DNA of 64,000 nucleotides from Acidobacteriota bacterium (GCA_003225295.1 QHYZ01000055.1:62001-126000), one strand, 5' to 3'; shown: positions 17,835 to 27,800, numbered from the stretch's first letter. Numbers and translations are program-made. The notes: generated by a model from the letters alone, not told the origin.

Positions 17835-19586
17835 ATGCTCGGCGCCTTTCGCGCGAGACGGGGCGCCGTGATCTTCGACGACCTTCGGGCCATCCAGCTT
17901 CGTTGCGGTTTCCTACCCCAGGCGGAACTCCAGGGTCTTTCACAACGCACCCAGACGCCCCTCTACCAAATCCACAGCGTCGCGAGTTTCTATCCTCATT
18001 TTCATCTCCTCCCGCCGCCCAAAGCGGAGGTTCGCGTCTGCGCTGACATGAGCTGCCATCTCAACGGCGCTTGCGAGTTGCGCGCCGATCTCGAGCGCCG
18101 CTTCGCCAATTCGCGGCCAGAAGATGTACAGATTCGCGACGTCTCCTGTCTCGGCCGCTGCGATCATGCTCCGGCAATTTCCATCAACGATCACATCTTC
18201 ACCGATGTCACCGCCGCTCACGCCGAACTGATCGCCCGCCGCGCCATCCAAGGCAACGCCATTCACGAGCCGCATCCCGAGCACCCACGGATCGCTTGCA
18301 AAGCCGATCCCTATGGCGAGAGTGAAAAGTACGGCGTCGTCCGCAAGCTCACTCAATCGAAGGGCTGGGAGGCGGTCCTCGCCCAGCTCAAAGCCGCCGA
18401 ACTGAAAGGCATGGGCGGCGCGGGATTTCCCACCAGCATGAAATGGGATCTCGTTCGCCAACAGCCCGATCCCGTGAAATACGTTGTCTGCAACGCCGAT
18501 GAAAGCGAGCCCGGCACCATCAAGGACCGCTTCATCATGACCAATCTGCCTCATCTTCTCATCGAAGGCATGATCATCTCCGGCCTGGTTACCGGCGCTA
18601 AGCGCGGCATCCTCTATATCCGCCACGAATATCATCTTCAGGAAGAAATCCTTGGCACAGAGATTCGCCGCTGTTATGGCCAGGGACTTCTAGGCAAGGG
18701 GCTTCTTGGCAGCGACATGGATTTCGATCTGGAGGTTTTTGTCAGCCCCGGCGGCTACATCTGTGGTGAAGAAAGCGCGCTCATCGAAGCCCTCGAAGGC
18801 CATCGCGCCGAGCCGCGCAACAAGCCTCCCTTCCCCGGCCAGATCGGCCTTTGGCAAAAACCCACGGTCATCAACAATGTCGAAACCTTCATCAACGTTC
18901 CGCAAATTCTCGCACGCGGCGTCGATTGGTTCGTCTCCCAAGGCGCCGGTGGCTCGCGCGGCTTGAAATTTGTCGCTGTGAGCGGCCACGTTACCCACCC
19001 CGGCATTTTCGAAGTTCCCATGGGCGTGCCCATCGGCGATATTATCTTAAACCACGCCGGCGGCCTTCGTAGCGGCCGTCAACTAAAGGCTTTCGCCCCG
19101 TCCGGCCCCTCGTCAGGCTACCTTCCCGCTTCGATGGCGGATGTCCGTCTCGACTTCAAAGCTCTGGCCGAAGCCGGCTCCATGCTGGGCTCTGGCGCCA
19201 TTGTCGTCTGCGACGACACCACTTGCATGCTGGACATGGCCCTCAACGCTGTGCGCTTCTATCGCAACGAATCCTGCGGCAAATGTGTCCCCTGCCGCGC
19301 CGGCTCGCAGAAAATGGCCGACATGGTCGTGCGCTGGACGCAAGGCGGGGTGCCTGAAACACAATATCGCGCCGATCTCGCGCTCCTCGCCGAGCTCTCC
19401 GAGGCCATGAGTCTCACTTCGATCTGCGGCCTCGGCCAGATCGCGCCTGCGCCGATTCAATCTGTGCTGAAGCATTTTCGCACTGAAGTTGATGCCCACG
19501 TTTTGCATGGCCAATGCCCCAGCGGAATTTGCTTTACGCCCGCGGCGCGCGCCGGCGAAGCCCAGCGTGTGGGAATCCGCCCTTGA
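17835..19586 (+). CDS. NuoE-NuoF fusion: NADH-binding flavoprotein subunit
   Basis: A 583-residue cytoplasmic protein. The N-terminal 150 residues are NuoE-like: helical lead, then a thioredoxin-like [2Fe-2S] domain with CADMSC and SCLGRC pairs. The NuoF part follows with the FMN/NADH-site glycines (GMGGAGFPTSMKW), acidic NADH loop (NADESEPGT), the SPGGYICGEESALIEALEG segment, and the [4Fe-4S] ligands ESCGKCVPCR plus ICGLGQ. HoxF and NfnA-type flavoprotein subunits have a similar layout. ATG at 17835 is used; the frame extends upstream but that stretch resembles noncoding DNA. It should oxidise NAD(P)H and pass electrons to the FeS protein encoded 5 bases downstream. Confidence 0.92.
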   Translation: MLGAFRARRGAVIFDDLRAIQLRCGFLPQAELQGLSQRTQTPLYQIHSVASFYPHFHLLPPPKAEVRVCADMSCHLNGACELRADLERRFANSRPEDVQIRDVSCLGRCDHAPAISINDHIFTDVTAAHAELIARRAIQGNAIHEPHPEHPRIACKADPYGESEKYGVVRKLTQSKGWEAVLAQLKAAELKGMGGAGFPTSMKWDLVRQQPDPVKYVVCNADESEPGTIKDRFIMTNLPHLLIEGMIISGLVTGAKRGILYIRHEYHLQEEILGTEIRRCYGQGLLGKGLLGSDMDFDLEVFVSPGGYICGEESALIEALEGHRAEPRNKPPFPGQIGLWQKPTVINNVETFINVPQILARGVDWFVSQGAGGSRGLKFVAVSGHVTHPGIFEVPMGVPIGDIILNHAGGLRSGRQLKAFAPSGPSSGYLPASMADVRLDFKALAEAGSMLGSGAIVVCDDTTCMLDMALNAVRFYRNESCGKCVPCRAGSQKMADMVVRWTQGGVPETQYRADLALLAELSEAMSLTSICGLGQIAPAPIQSVLKHFRTEVDAHVLHGQCPSGICFTPAARAGEAQRVGIRP

Positions 19587-19591
19587 TTATT

Positions 19592-21763
19592 ATGACCACG
19601 GCAACCACACCTGTGGGCTTTGTCGACATATCCCTCGACGGCCAACCCGTCCGCGTACCCGCCGGCACGAGCGTTTTCGATGCCGCGCGCGTGAACGGCA
19701 TCAATATCCCCACGCTTTGCCATCTTCAAAACCAGACACCCGTCGGCGTCTGCCGCCTCTGTGTTGTGGACACCGGCGCCCGTGTACTCGCCGCCTCCTG
19801 CGTCCGCCCGGTCGAACCCGGCATGAAAGTTGTCACCAACTCGGAAAAAGTAGTGAATGCGCGCAAAACGCTTCTTGAATTGTTGATGTCCGATCACCCA
19901 TGGCCTTGCGCGCGCCAGCAGAATTCGGGCGACTGCGAATTGGAGACGCTGGCAAAAGCCGCCGGCGCTTCACCATCCCGCTTCGCGAAACGCACGGTGG
20001 CCCGCGGCAAGGATGATTCTTCCCTGGCCATCGCCGTCGACCACGACGCCTGCATCCTTTGCGACCGCTGCATCCGCGCTTGCGACGAAGTCAAAAGCAA
20101 TTTTGTTCTCGGCCGCATGGGCAAAGGCTATTCCGCCGGTATTGCCTTCGATCTTAATTCTCCGATGGGCGATTCCACGTGTATTTCCTGCGGCGAGTGC
20201 ATGGTCTCCTGCCCCACGGGCGCGCTAACCAACAAAAGCGTCGTGGGCACGGTGATCGCTGCCGGTCCGGATGCGCAGGGACTGGAAGCCGAGGATCTTT
20301 TGCAGATCCCCGTATTCAACGGGGTCTCCGGAACCTTCCTCGAACTCAATCGCGGCGCCATCGTCAAGCACCGCTTTCGCAAAGACCAAATCATCTGCCG
20401 CGAAGGCGAATTCGGTTCCACGGCTTATTACATTCTCGAAGGAAAAGCCAAAGTCTCCATTTCCACCCCCATGGCCCACGTCAAGACCCAAGGCGGCGCA
20501 AAGGGCTTCTTCAAGCGGCTGACCAGCACACTCGTCGCGCGCGAAGAAGACCAGCGCGAGGAGGAAGCGCGCGACAGAACCATTCCCATCGACGCCTCCG
20601 TCGACCTCGCTTACGGCAATCCCGTCGCCGAGCTCGGCCCCGGCGATCTCTTTGGCGAGATGACCTGCATGAATTTTTATCCGCGCTCCGCCACAGTCAT
20701 GGCGCAATCCGATGTCGTGGCCTTCGAGATGCTGCGCAATGTGCTCGACATCATGCTTAAGAACAAAACCTTCCGCGCGCAGCTCGACCAAACGTATCGC
20801 CGCCGCGCTCTTGAAAATCATTTACGCGGCGTACCCATGTTCGCCGGCCTTTCACCGGAGTTCATCGAGCACCTCAAGAAAAGTGTTGAGCTCGAGCGCT
20901 ATGCGCCAGGCCAAGTCATCGTTCAGCAAGGCGCCCCGGCAGACAGCTTCTATCTCGTTCGTATCGGTTTCGTGAAAGTTTCGGAGAACTATCCCGGCGG
21001 CGAACTCGTTCTGGCCTATCTCTCTCGCGGCGACTACTTCGGCGAAATAGGCCTCCTCGGCGGCGGCGTTCGAACCGCCACTTGCACCGCTCTCGATCAC
21101 GTCGAACTCGTTCGAATCTCCGGAGACGACTTCCGCGATATGGTTGCGCTCTTCGCCAGCGTTCGAATCGGTCTCGAAGCCGTGGCGGCAGAGCGCCGCG
21201 CCGCAAACCAACAGCGCATGCACATGGTTCACAACGTTCCCATCGATCAATTCCTCTCGCAAGGATTGATGGAAGCACAGAGCCTGCTGATTCTGGATTT
21301 GCAAAATTGCACGCGCTGCGATGCTTGCGTCAATGCGTGCGCCGACGCGCACGACGGCATTACGCGGCTCGTCCGCGATGGACTGCGCTTCGACCAATAT
21401 CTCGTCGCCACGAGTTGCCGCCAGTGCCGCGACCCACTCTGCATGGTCGGCTGCCCAGTGGGCTCGATTCGAAGGCGAAATTCGCTGGAAGTCATCATCG
21501 AGGATTGGTGCATCGGCTGCGGCCTGTGCGCGCAGAATTGTCCGTACGGCAACATCAATTTGCATCCATTCGAAGTGTTGGTCGACGATCCCGAGCGGAC
21601 CGGGCGCAAAAAAGCTGCCATCAGGCAGAAAGCAACTTCTTGCGATCTGTGCATGAACTTGAAAGAACCAAGCTGCGTCTACGCCTGCCCGCACGACGCC
21701 GCGCACCGCGTCGACCCGCGCACATTTTTTGCCACCATGCTCGGCCAAGGCTCCGCGAAATGA
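19592..21763 (+). CDS. Multi-FeS electron-transfer protein with two cyclic-nucleotide-binding domains
   Basis: A 723-residue fusion. Residues 1-95 are a NuoG-type [2Fe-2S] ferredoxin (C43, C54, C57, C70). Next is a NuoG His-Cys site with H102, C106, C115 but Gln109 where the third Cys is expected. Two [4Fe-4S] motifs follow (C154/157/160/164 and C197/200/203/207). Two cNMP-binding domains cover about 245-405 and 415-545; both keep the phosphate-cassette FGE and an Arg (PRSATV, VRTATC). The C-terminus from about 570 is a DmsB/NrfC-like polyferredoxin with four Cys clusters (CTRCDAC, CRQCRDPLC, CIGCGLC, CDLCMNLKEPSC). The gene overlaps the next start as ATGA. It probably carries electrons between the NADH subunit and the membrane protein. 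Confidence 0.9.
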   Translation: MTTATTPVGFVDISLDGQPVRVPAGTSVFDAARVNGINIPTLCHLQNQTPVGVCRLCVVDTGARVLAASCVRPVEPGMKVVTNSEKVVNARKTLLELLMSDHPWPCARQQNSGDCELETLAKAAGASPSRFAKRTVARGKDDSSLAIAVDHDACILCDRCIRACDEVKSNFVLGRMGKGYSAGIAFDLNSPMGDSTCISCGECMVSCPTGALTNKSVVGTVIAAGPDAQGLEAEDLLQIPVFNGVSGTFLELNRGAIVKHRFRKDQIICREGEFGSTAYYILEGKAKVSISTPMAHVKTQGGAKGFFKRLTSTLVAREEDQREEEARDRTIPIDASVDLAYGNPVAELGPGDLFGEMTCMNFYPRSATVMAQSDVVAFEMLRNVLDIMLKNKTFRAQLDQTYRRRALENHLRGVPMFAGLSPEFIEHLKKSVELERYAPGQVIVQQGAPADSFYLVRIGFVKVSENYPGGELVLAYLSRGDYFGEIGLLGGGVRTATCTALDHVELVRISGDDFRDMVALFASVRIGLEAVAAERRAANQQRMHMVHNVPIDQFLSQGLMEAQSLLILDLQNCTRCDACVNACADAHDGITRLVRDGLRFDQYLVATSCRQCRDPLCMVGCPVGSIRRRNSLEVIIEDWCIGCGLCAQNCPYGNINLHPFEVLVDDPERTGRKKAAIRQKATSCDLCMNLKEPSCVYACPHDAAHRVDPRTFFATMLGQGSAK

Positions 21764-22740
21764 GAATGGACCAGACGCAACGCGGTTGGGCCCTCGCCGC
21801 ACTGGCAATTCTGGTGAGTTCCGCAGTCGTGTACGTCTTCTACGACCTGGATGCTCCACAAGGCCCGCGCGGCGGCAGCATGATCGGCCTCACGTTCGGC
21901 GCCGTCGGCTTCGCTTTTATGATCTTTTCCGCGCTCCTTGGAGCACGGAAACGTGTTCCCACGTGGCGCGTGGGCCGAGCGCAAGCGTGGATGCGCGGTC
22001 ATCTCTGGCTCGGGTTGCTTGCCCTACCGCTGATCCTTTTTCACGGCGGCTTTCATTTTGGCGGCACGCTCACGCGCGTCCTGATGTGGCTACTAATGAT
22101 CACCGTTCTCAGCGGCGTGTTCGGCGCAGGGCTGCAGCACTACATCCCGCCGGTAATGACATCGGACGTGCGGCTCGAAACCATTTACGACGAGATCGGC
22201 CGCGTTCGAACGCTACTTCGCGAAGAGGCCGATCGCGCGGTCGAATCTCTCTGCGGTTCCCTAGGCCTGCACAAAACTTCGGACCAAGAAGGCCGGCGCG
22301 CGGGAGGCTTCACCGCGTTGCGGACCATGGCCGCGTCCGCGGTTCCCTTGCGCACATCAGCCGCCGTCAGTGCCGGTGCGAGCGCCGCGGTGGCTGCGGC
22401 TCCGGAAATCATATTGTTGAGCGCAGAAGAAAGCGCGCCGCTCCGCCGTTTTTACCTCGACGAGATGCGTTCGTTTCTGGAGCGCTCAAAACAGCGCGGC
22501 CAGCGCCTCGGCGATGCCGCGAAGGCCAGCAGCGTTTTCACCGGCCTGCGCACGTTGTTACCAGCGGCCGCGCACGCCACGCTGGCTGACCTCGAAGACA
22601 TTTGCGACGAGGCCCGGCAGCTCACGCGCCAGGAACGCCTGCACCACTGGCTGCACGGCTGGCTGCTGCTGCACATCCCGCTTTCACTCGCATTGATCTT
22701 ACTTGGCGCGATTCACGCGGTGATGGCGTTGCGGTATTAG
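21760..22740 (+). CDS. Four-helix membrane protein, probable cytochrome b
   Basis: A 326-residue membrane protein. TM helices lie near residues 11-30, 38-58, 78-110 and 295-323. Conserved-looking histidines sit on the helices (HLWLGLLALPLILFHGGFHFGG and LHHWLHGWLLLHIP), as in di-haem b-type cytochromes of the ferric-reductase or DsrM/cytochrome b561 sort. Between helices three and four is a 170-residue cytoplasmic-type domain that is helical and Ala/Arg-rich. ATG overlaps the preceding TGA. In the operon it is the natural link between the cytoplasmic FeS protein and the periplasmic decahaem cytochrome. Haem binding is inferred from His placement. Confidence 0.82.
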   Translation: MRMDQTQRGWALAALAILVSSAVVYVFYDLDAPQGPRGGSMIGLTFGAVGFAFMIFSALLGARKRVPTWRVGRAQAWMRGHLWLGLLALPLILFHGGFHFGGTLTRVLMWLLMITVLSGVFGAGLQHYIPPVMTSDVRLETIYDEIGRVRTLLREEADRAVESLCGSLGLHKTSDQEGRRAGGFTALRTMAASAVPLRTSAAVSAGASAAVAAAPEIILLSAEESAPLRRFYLDEMRSFLERSKQRGQRLGDAAKASSVFTGLRTLLPAAAHATLADLEDICDEARQLTRQERLHHWLHGWLLLHIPLSLALILLGAIHAVMALRY

Positions 22741-22799
22741 CATTCGAGTGGCGCCGAGAAATCGCACCGAACGCTAGAAACCTCGAGCTCGAGGGAAAA

Positions 22800-24266
22800 G
22801 TGGCGCGCACACGCACAACAAAAAAACTCGCGCAGCGCATCGACCTCAACTATTTCAAGCGGCCGACGCCGCTGAAGCGCGCCAAATTCTGGCTCAGCTT
22901 GCTGCTGCCTTTGCTGGCACTGACTTGGATCGCGTGGCGCGGTTTTTCCGGAGACCAGCGCGTGTACTCGAGCGGGCGTATGTCGGAGACTCATGCGGTC
23001 CTCGAAAAAGAATGTGTGGCGTGTCACGTGCAAAAATCGGGCGCGCTCTCCGCGAAAGCTTCCGACAACGCCTGTCTCGAGTGCCACGATGGGCCCACGC
23101 ATCACGCCGTAGGCATCGGCGGCAGAAAAGAACTCACCTGCGCCGAGTGCCACGCAGAACACAAAGGCCGGGTTGATATTTCCGCTGTCAGCAATCAAAC
23201 CTGCGCGGTATGCCATGCCGATCTCCGGGCCAACGGCGGTACTTCTCATTACGCATCCAACATTCGCAGCTTCGAAGACGGGCATCCGGAATTTGCAGCG
23301 CTGGTCGTGGACTCCACCGGTACGGTGCGTGGTCCCAGCACGGTCAAGCTCAATCACGCGATCCACATGCAGCCAATTCGCCGCGGACCTACTGGCCCCA
23401 CCGTGCAGCTCGGCTGCGCCGATTGCCATCGCCCCCCGGCCGTTCCCCCGCCGGCAACCTATTCTGATTCAAACTATGTGGGCGCCAAAGTCAGTTATCG
23501 GGAATCCCTGAGACTCACTGCGGGTGTTGCGAACGCGCTGTCGCCGCGCCGCCCACCCTCAGGCCGCGAGTTGCTGGCGCCGGTAAAATTCGCTAACGCC
23601 TGCGCTGGATGTCACTTGCTCACGTTTGACGAGCGGTTCGATTTTGGCGTTCCCCACGACCAGCCCGAAGTCGTGCGAGCCTTCGTGGTTAAAAAGTTTC
23701 AACAATATATCGCCGAGCACCCCAATGAACTGCGCGAGTCGCGCGATCCGAAGCGCGACCTCAGCGGGAAACCGCGGTCACCTGAATTTCGAGTTCTCAC
23801 CCCAGGGCAATGGATCGCGGAACGCTCGACCGCCGCTCAAGAACTGCTCTGGCGCAAGACCTGCGCTCAATGTCATGCGCTCACCTATAGGCATGCGGGT
23901 CGTCTTGATCAGCTGCCGCGCTTGCCGCCCTGGTTGCACTCCCCAAACGGCCCTAGCCCTGACCACGAGCCGCGGCCAGAAATCGAGCCCACGCTCACCA
24001 CGCTTCGCTGGATGCCGCACGCCAAATTTGACCACGACGCGCACCGTAGCTTCTCCTGTGTCAGTTGTCACGAGAAGGTGCTCAAAAGCACGGAATCAAG
24101 CGACGTGTTGTTGCCGGGAATCCAAACTTGCAAAACCTGTCATGCGCCCGGGCCGGAGCACGCAGAATCGCGCTGCTTCGAGTGCCACACCTATCACGAT
24201 TGGTCGAAAGGCAAGGAAATCACGCCGAAATTCACGCTGCCGGCGCTCCGCACCGGCAGCCGCTAG
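22800..24266 (+). CDS. Membrane-anchored decahaem cytochrome c
   Basis: A 488-residue protein with one N-terminal TM anchor (about residues 32-53, FWLSLLLPLLALTWIAW) and a periplasmic part carrying ten CXXCH motifs: CVACH, CLECH, CAECH, CAVCH, CADCH, CAGCH, CAQCH, CVSCH, CKTCH and CFECH. Spacing is partly like class III/c7 repeats, and several free His residues could be distal ligands. GTG at 22800 with GAGGG just upstream is the best start seen; no ATG is available before the TM helix, so the exact start is uncertain. It is last in the operon with the NuoEF, cNMP-FeS and cytochrome b-like proteins and is the likely periplasmic electron exit or entry. Confidence 0.88.
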   Translation: MARTRTTKKLAQRIDLNYFKRPTPLKRAKFWLSLLLPLLALTWIAWRGFSGDQRVYSSGRMSETHAVLEKECVACHVQKSGALSAKASDNACLECHDGPTHHAVGIGGRKELTCAECHAEHKGRVDISAVSNQTCAVCHADLRANGGTSHYASNIRSFEDGHPEFAALVVDSTGTVRGPSTVKLNHAIHMQPIRRGPTGPTVQLGCADCHRPPAVPPPATYSDSNYVGAKVSYRESLRLTAGVANALSPRRPPSGRELLAPVKFANACAGCHLLTFDERFDFGVPHDQPEVVRAFVVKKFQQYIAEHPNELRESRDPKRDLSGKPRSPEFRVLTPGQWIAERSTAAQELLWRKTCAQCHALTYRHAGRLDQLPRLPPWLHSPNGPSPDHEPRPEIEPTLTTLRWMPHAKFDHDAHRSFSCVSCHEKVLKSTESSDVLLPGIQTCKTCHAPGPEHAESRCFECHTYHDWSKGKEITPKFTLPALRTGSR

Positions 24267-24385
24267 ATCTCCGTTGGGATTCGTGGCCGACCTTCTTTAC
24301 AGATAAAGGAAAGCGGCGTACCGGAGCACCACCGGAGCACGGGGCAAGGTGCTACGCTCCCTCATTCCATCTTGAGGCATGACGC

Positions 24386-25386
24386 TCACGCATGATTCAC
24401 AAGCGCCATCATATCGGGCGCGTAGCGATCACCGACGACCTCCATCTGCGCGAAGCGGGCCTGAATCTCCTGCAAGTCGGTGGCGGTAAGCTTTACGTCA
24501 AGTGCGCCCATGTTCTCCTCGAGATAGCGCACTCGCTTCGTGCCAGGGATGGGGACGAGGTCATGGCCCTGGGCAAGAACCCAGGCGAGGGCCAATTGTG
24601 CGGGGGTCGAGCCTTTCTTGCTGGCGAGCTCTTTACCGCGTGGGCCAGTCTAAGGTTCGCTGGCAACGCTTTCTCCCCGAAACGCGGATCCGTCCGGCGC
24701 CAATCACGGGCATCCAGATCCTCGAGTTTTTGGATCACGCCTGTTAAGAAGCCGCGCCCGAGCGGGCTGTAGGGCACAAAGGTGATCCCCAATTCGCGGC
24801 AGGTGGCCAGTACGCCATTCGTCTCGACGTCGCGGGACCACAGGGAATACTCGCTTTGCAGCGCCGCGATGGGATGAATCTTGGCGGCGCGCCGCAACGT
24901 TTCGGGACCGGCCTCTGATAGTCCGAGCGCGCGTACTTTGCCGGCCGAGACCAGTCCGGCCATGGCGCCGACAGTGTCCTCAATCGGAACTTTCGGGTCG
25001 ACACGGTGCTGATAGAAGAGATCGATGGTTGCGATCCCCAGCCGCTTAAGACTTGCGTCGCAAGCGCGCCGGACATTTTCAGGCGAACTGTCAACGCCCC
25101 TGATGCCGTCGGGACTGAAGCGGAACCCGAATTTGGTGGCGATGATCACACTATCACGGGATACCTCGCGCAGAAAACGGCCAAGCAATTCTTCATTGGT
25201 GTAAGGCCCGTAGATCTCGGCGGTATCAAGGAAATTGCCGCCGAGCTCCAGATAGCGGCGAAGAACGCGGAGCGATTCCGCTTCATCAGCCGGTCCATAA
25301 GCAAAGGACATGCCCATGCAACCGAGTCCCAGGGCAGAAACAAACGGACCGTTGCTTCCAAGCTGACACTTTGGCATGAAATTCAC
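24386..25386 (-). pseudogene. Aldo/keto reductase, single-base frameshift
   Basis: The first 240 codons encode an [15 protein letters not shown], the D-x-AEIYG active-site Asp and Tyr, catalytic Lys in IATKFGF and His in FYQHRVDP. The frame then changes near 24630-24640 on the minus strand. The expected continuation ([22 protein letters not shown] and then the NADP-binding IPGTKR) is in the next frame, ending at 24386. The total length is 1001 bases, one short of a full 333-residue gene, so loss of one base explains it. Because the rest is intact, a very recent mutation or a sequencing error is possible. It is transcribed divergently from the FUSC gene. Confidence 0.85.
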
Positions 25387-25516
25387 GTCGTTAAACCTCC
25401 CCTGGATTGGATGAATTCCCTTTTCATTTGGGTACAGTTTCTGCCGCTACGGCGTCGGCTTTCCTTCGATACAATAAAAAGCGACGGGCGCATACGGCCC
25501 GCACATTGAGACTTTC

Positions 25517-27721
25517 ATGCCCTCCCTAACGACAGACGCCCCTCGGCTCAGCGTGCCTCCGGTTCGCGCAACTGCCAGCGAGCATGAAGGTACGGCGCGC
25601 GCGTTCTGGCGCGTGCTGACCCGCTTCGATTCCTCAAAGGTCTCTCCCTACCTGGCCATGCGAAACTCGCTTGGCGTCCTCCTACCTCTGGCCGCCGGAA
25701 TCGCGCTGAACATGCCGCGAGGCGGCGTGGTGGTGGCCAGTGGCGCGCTCAACGTAGCTTATTCCGACGGGAACGATCCCTACGCCCAGCGCGCCAAGCG
25801 CATGCTCTCTTCCAGCATCCTGGGCGCGCTGGCCGTTCTTCTCGGATCGCTTTCCGGCAGCCACAATGCCGCGGCCGTCATCATCGCCACACTGTGGGCT
25901 TTTGCCGCAGGTATGTTTGTCGCCGCCGGCGCCACCGCCGCGGATCTCGGAGTGGTCAGCCTGGTCACACTGCTGATTTATGCCGCGCAGCCGTTGACCT
26001 CCCATCAGACCTTGATCTCCTCCGCGCTGGCCCTAGGCGGCGGAATTCTACAGACGGCGCTGTCTGTGGCGCTCTGGCCGGTGCGGCGCTATGAACCGGA
26101 ACGGCGAGCACTCGCCAGTTTCTTTCTCGCACTGGCGCGCTCGGCACAACAGCCGCTGAGCGCCACTTCGGCGCCGCCGGCGACGATTCACAGCACGCAA
26201 GCGCAAGAAGCTCTCTCCGGTCTCGACCGTGAGACCTCTATCGAAGCCGTTCGCTATCGCGCTTTGCTCAGCCAGGCAGAGCGCGTTCGACTCAGCCTAG
26301 TGATGCTTTCGCGCTTGCGTATACGCATGCAACGCGAGAGTCTCAGGCATTCCAGCGTGCAGGTTCTCGGCGACTACTTGAAAGACGCAGCGCAGGCTCT
26401 CGAAGCGATCGGCGAGTCCCTGATTTCCGGAATACCGGCCGAAGCCTGCAAAGCGATGCTTGCCGACTGTGAAGCCCTGACGCTCCGGTTGCGGCAAGAA
26501 ACCGATAGCTTGCCGCCCTCTTTCCTGGCCGCCGTTGCGAAAGACGCGCGTTTCCAAATGGACGCACTCAATGGCCAGCTTCGCGCCACCTTCGACCTGG
26601 CTGCAAACGCCACTCCCACCGGCCAAGCGGCGTTCGTGAAACAACAAGCCCAACAGCCCTGGTCGCTTCGCCTTGGCGGCGTGGTGGCCACACTGCGCGC
26701 TAATTTGAATCTGCCATCTTCGGTGTTCCGTCACGCCATCCGCTTGGCGACCCTCGTGGCTTTCGGCAACGGGCTGGAGCGCGCCTTCTACTGGCACCGT
26801 TCCTATTGGCTCCCCATGACCATCGCTCTGGTGTTGAAGCCGGAATTCACGACTACGTTCAGCCGGGGGCTCTTACGGATCGGCGGAACCATCGTGGGGC
26901 TTTTCCTGGCCACCGCACTCTTTCGCTTTCTTCCCGAGAGCCTGGCGCTCCACATTATTTTGATCTTTGTATTCACGCTGCTGCTGCGCTGGGTTGGTCC
27001 TGCTAACTACGGAATTTTCGCGGTGGCCATCAGCGCTCTCGTGGTTCTTCTGATCGCCATCACGGGAGTGTCGCCGAGCGAAGTCATCTGGGCGCGCGGA
27101 GTCAACACGGTGGCAGGTGGCGCGCTCGCGCTTCTCGCCTATCGGATTTGGCCGACTTGGGAACGCACTCTGGTTTCCGAGAGGGTTGCCGAAATGTTGG
27201 ATGCTTACAGGGAATATTTTCACTGCCTTGTGGAGTCCTCCGTGCGGAACGAAACCCGGAGCGCCGGCGAACTCGATCGCGTACGGCTGGGCGCGCGCAT
27301 GGCCCGCACCAATCTGGAAGCATCGGTCGACCGGATGGGCGCGGAACCCGGAACGACGGCGGCGCAAATAAACCAAGTGAATGCGCTGCTGGCCAGTTCG
27401 CACCGTTTTGTGCATGCGATGATGGCCCTGGAGGCCGGCTGGCTGCATACCGCTGCCGTTCCGGCACGGACGGCATTCCGCACGTTTGCGGCGGACGTGG
27501 AGAAGACTCTCGATTTGCTCGCGGCGGCTCTTCGCGGCACGCGCGTGCAGTTGAAGGAGTTTCCGGACTTGCGCGAGGATCACCACGTTCTGCTGCAGTC
27601 TGGCGATCAGAAAATCGAGCGCTACGCGCTGGTCAACGTGGAAGCGGACCGCATCGTGAATAGCCTGAACACGCTGCGCGAGCAGGTGATGGAGCACTTG
27701 CACCCAAAAACTGCGGCGTAA
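25517..27721 (+). CDS. FUSC-family membrane protein (YccS/fusaric-acid-resistance type)
   Basis: A 734-residue inner-membrane protein. Two blocks of TM helices (about residues 50-190 and 405-540) are separated by a cytoplasmic helical domain, and a helical C-terminal domain follows; this is the FUSC/YccS layout. Hydrophobic segments such as VSLVTLLIYAAQPLT and IFVFTLLLRWVG are visible. Family members export aromatic acids or act at the envelope. It lacks adjoining HlyD-type adaptor and outer-membrane channel genes, so it probably does not form a classic tripartite pump here. A small membrane-protein gene follows 79 bp later. Confidence 0.87.
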   Translation: MPSLTTDAPRLSVPPVRATASEHEGTARAFWRVLTRFDSSKVSPYLAMRNSLGVLLPLAAGIALNMPRGGVVVASGALNVAYSDGNDPYAQRAKRMLSSSILGALAVLLGSLSGSHNAAAVIIATLWAFAAGMFVAAGATAADLGVVSLVTLLIYAAQPLTSHQTLISSALALGGGILQTALSVALWPVRRYEPERRALASFFLALARSAQQPLSATSAPPATIHSTQAQEALSGLDRETSIEAVRYRALLSQAERVRLSLVMLSRLRIRMQRESLRHSSVQVLGDYLKDAAQALEAIGESLISGIPAEACKAMLADCEALTLRLRQETDSLPPSFLAAVAKDARFQMDALNGQLRATFDLAANATPTGQAAFVKQQAQQPWSLRLGGVVATLRANLNLPSSVFRHAIRLATLVAFGNGLERAFYWHRSYWLPMTIALVLKPEFTTTFSRGLLRIGGTIVGLFLATALFRFLPESLALHIILIFVFTLLLRWVGPANYGIFAVAISALVVLLIAITGVSPSEVIWARGVNTVAGGALALLAYRIWPTWERTLVSERVAEMLDAYREYFHCLVESSVRNETRSAGELDRVRLGARMARTNLEASVDRMGAEPGTTAAQINQVNALLASSHRFVHAMMALEAGWLHTAAVPARTAFRTFAADVEKTLDLLAAALRGTRVQLKEFPDLREDHHVLLQSGDQKIERYALVNVEADRIVNSLNTLREQVMEHLHPKTAA

Positions 27722-27800
27722 AGACGACACGCCGGACTCGCTCTGCTCTCGGCGGGGCGGAAAGTGGCATGCTGCGGCGGCCAAGCGATGAGGAGATGCG

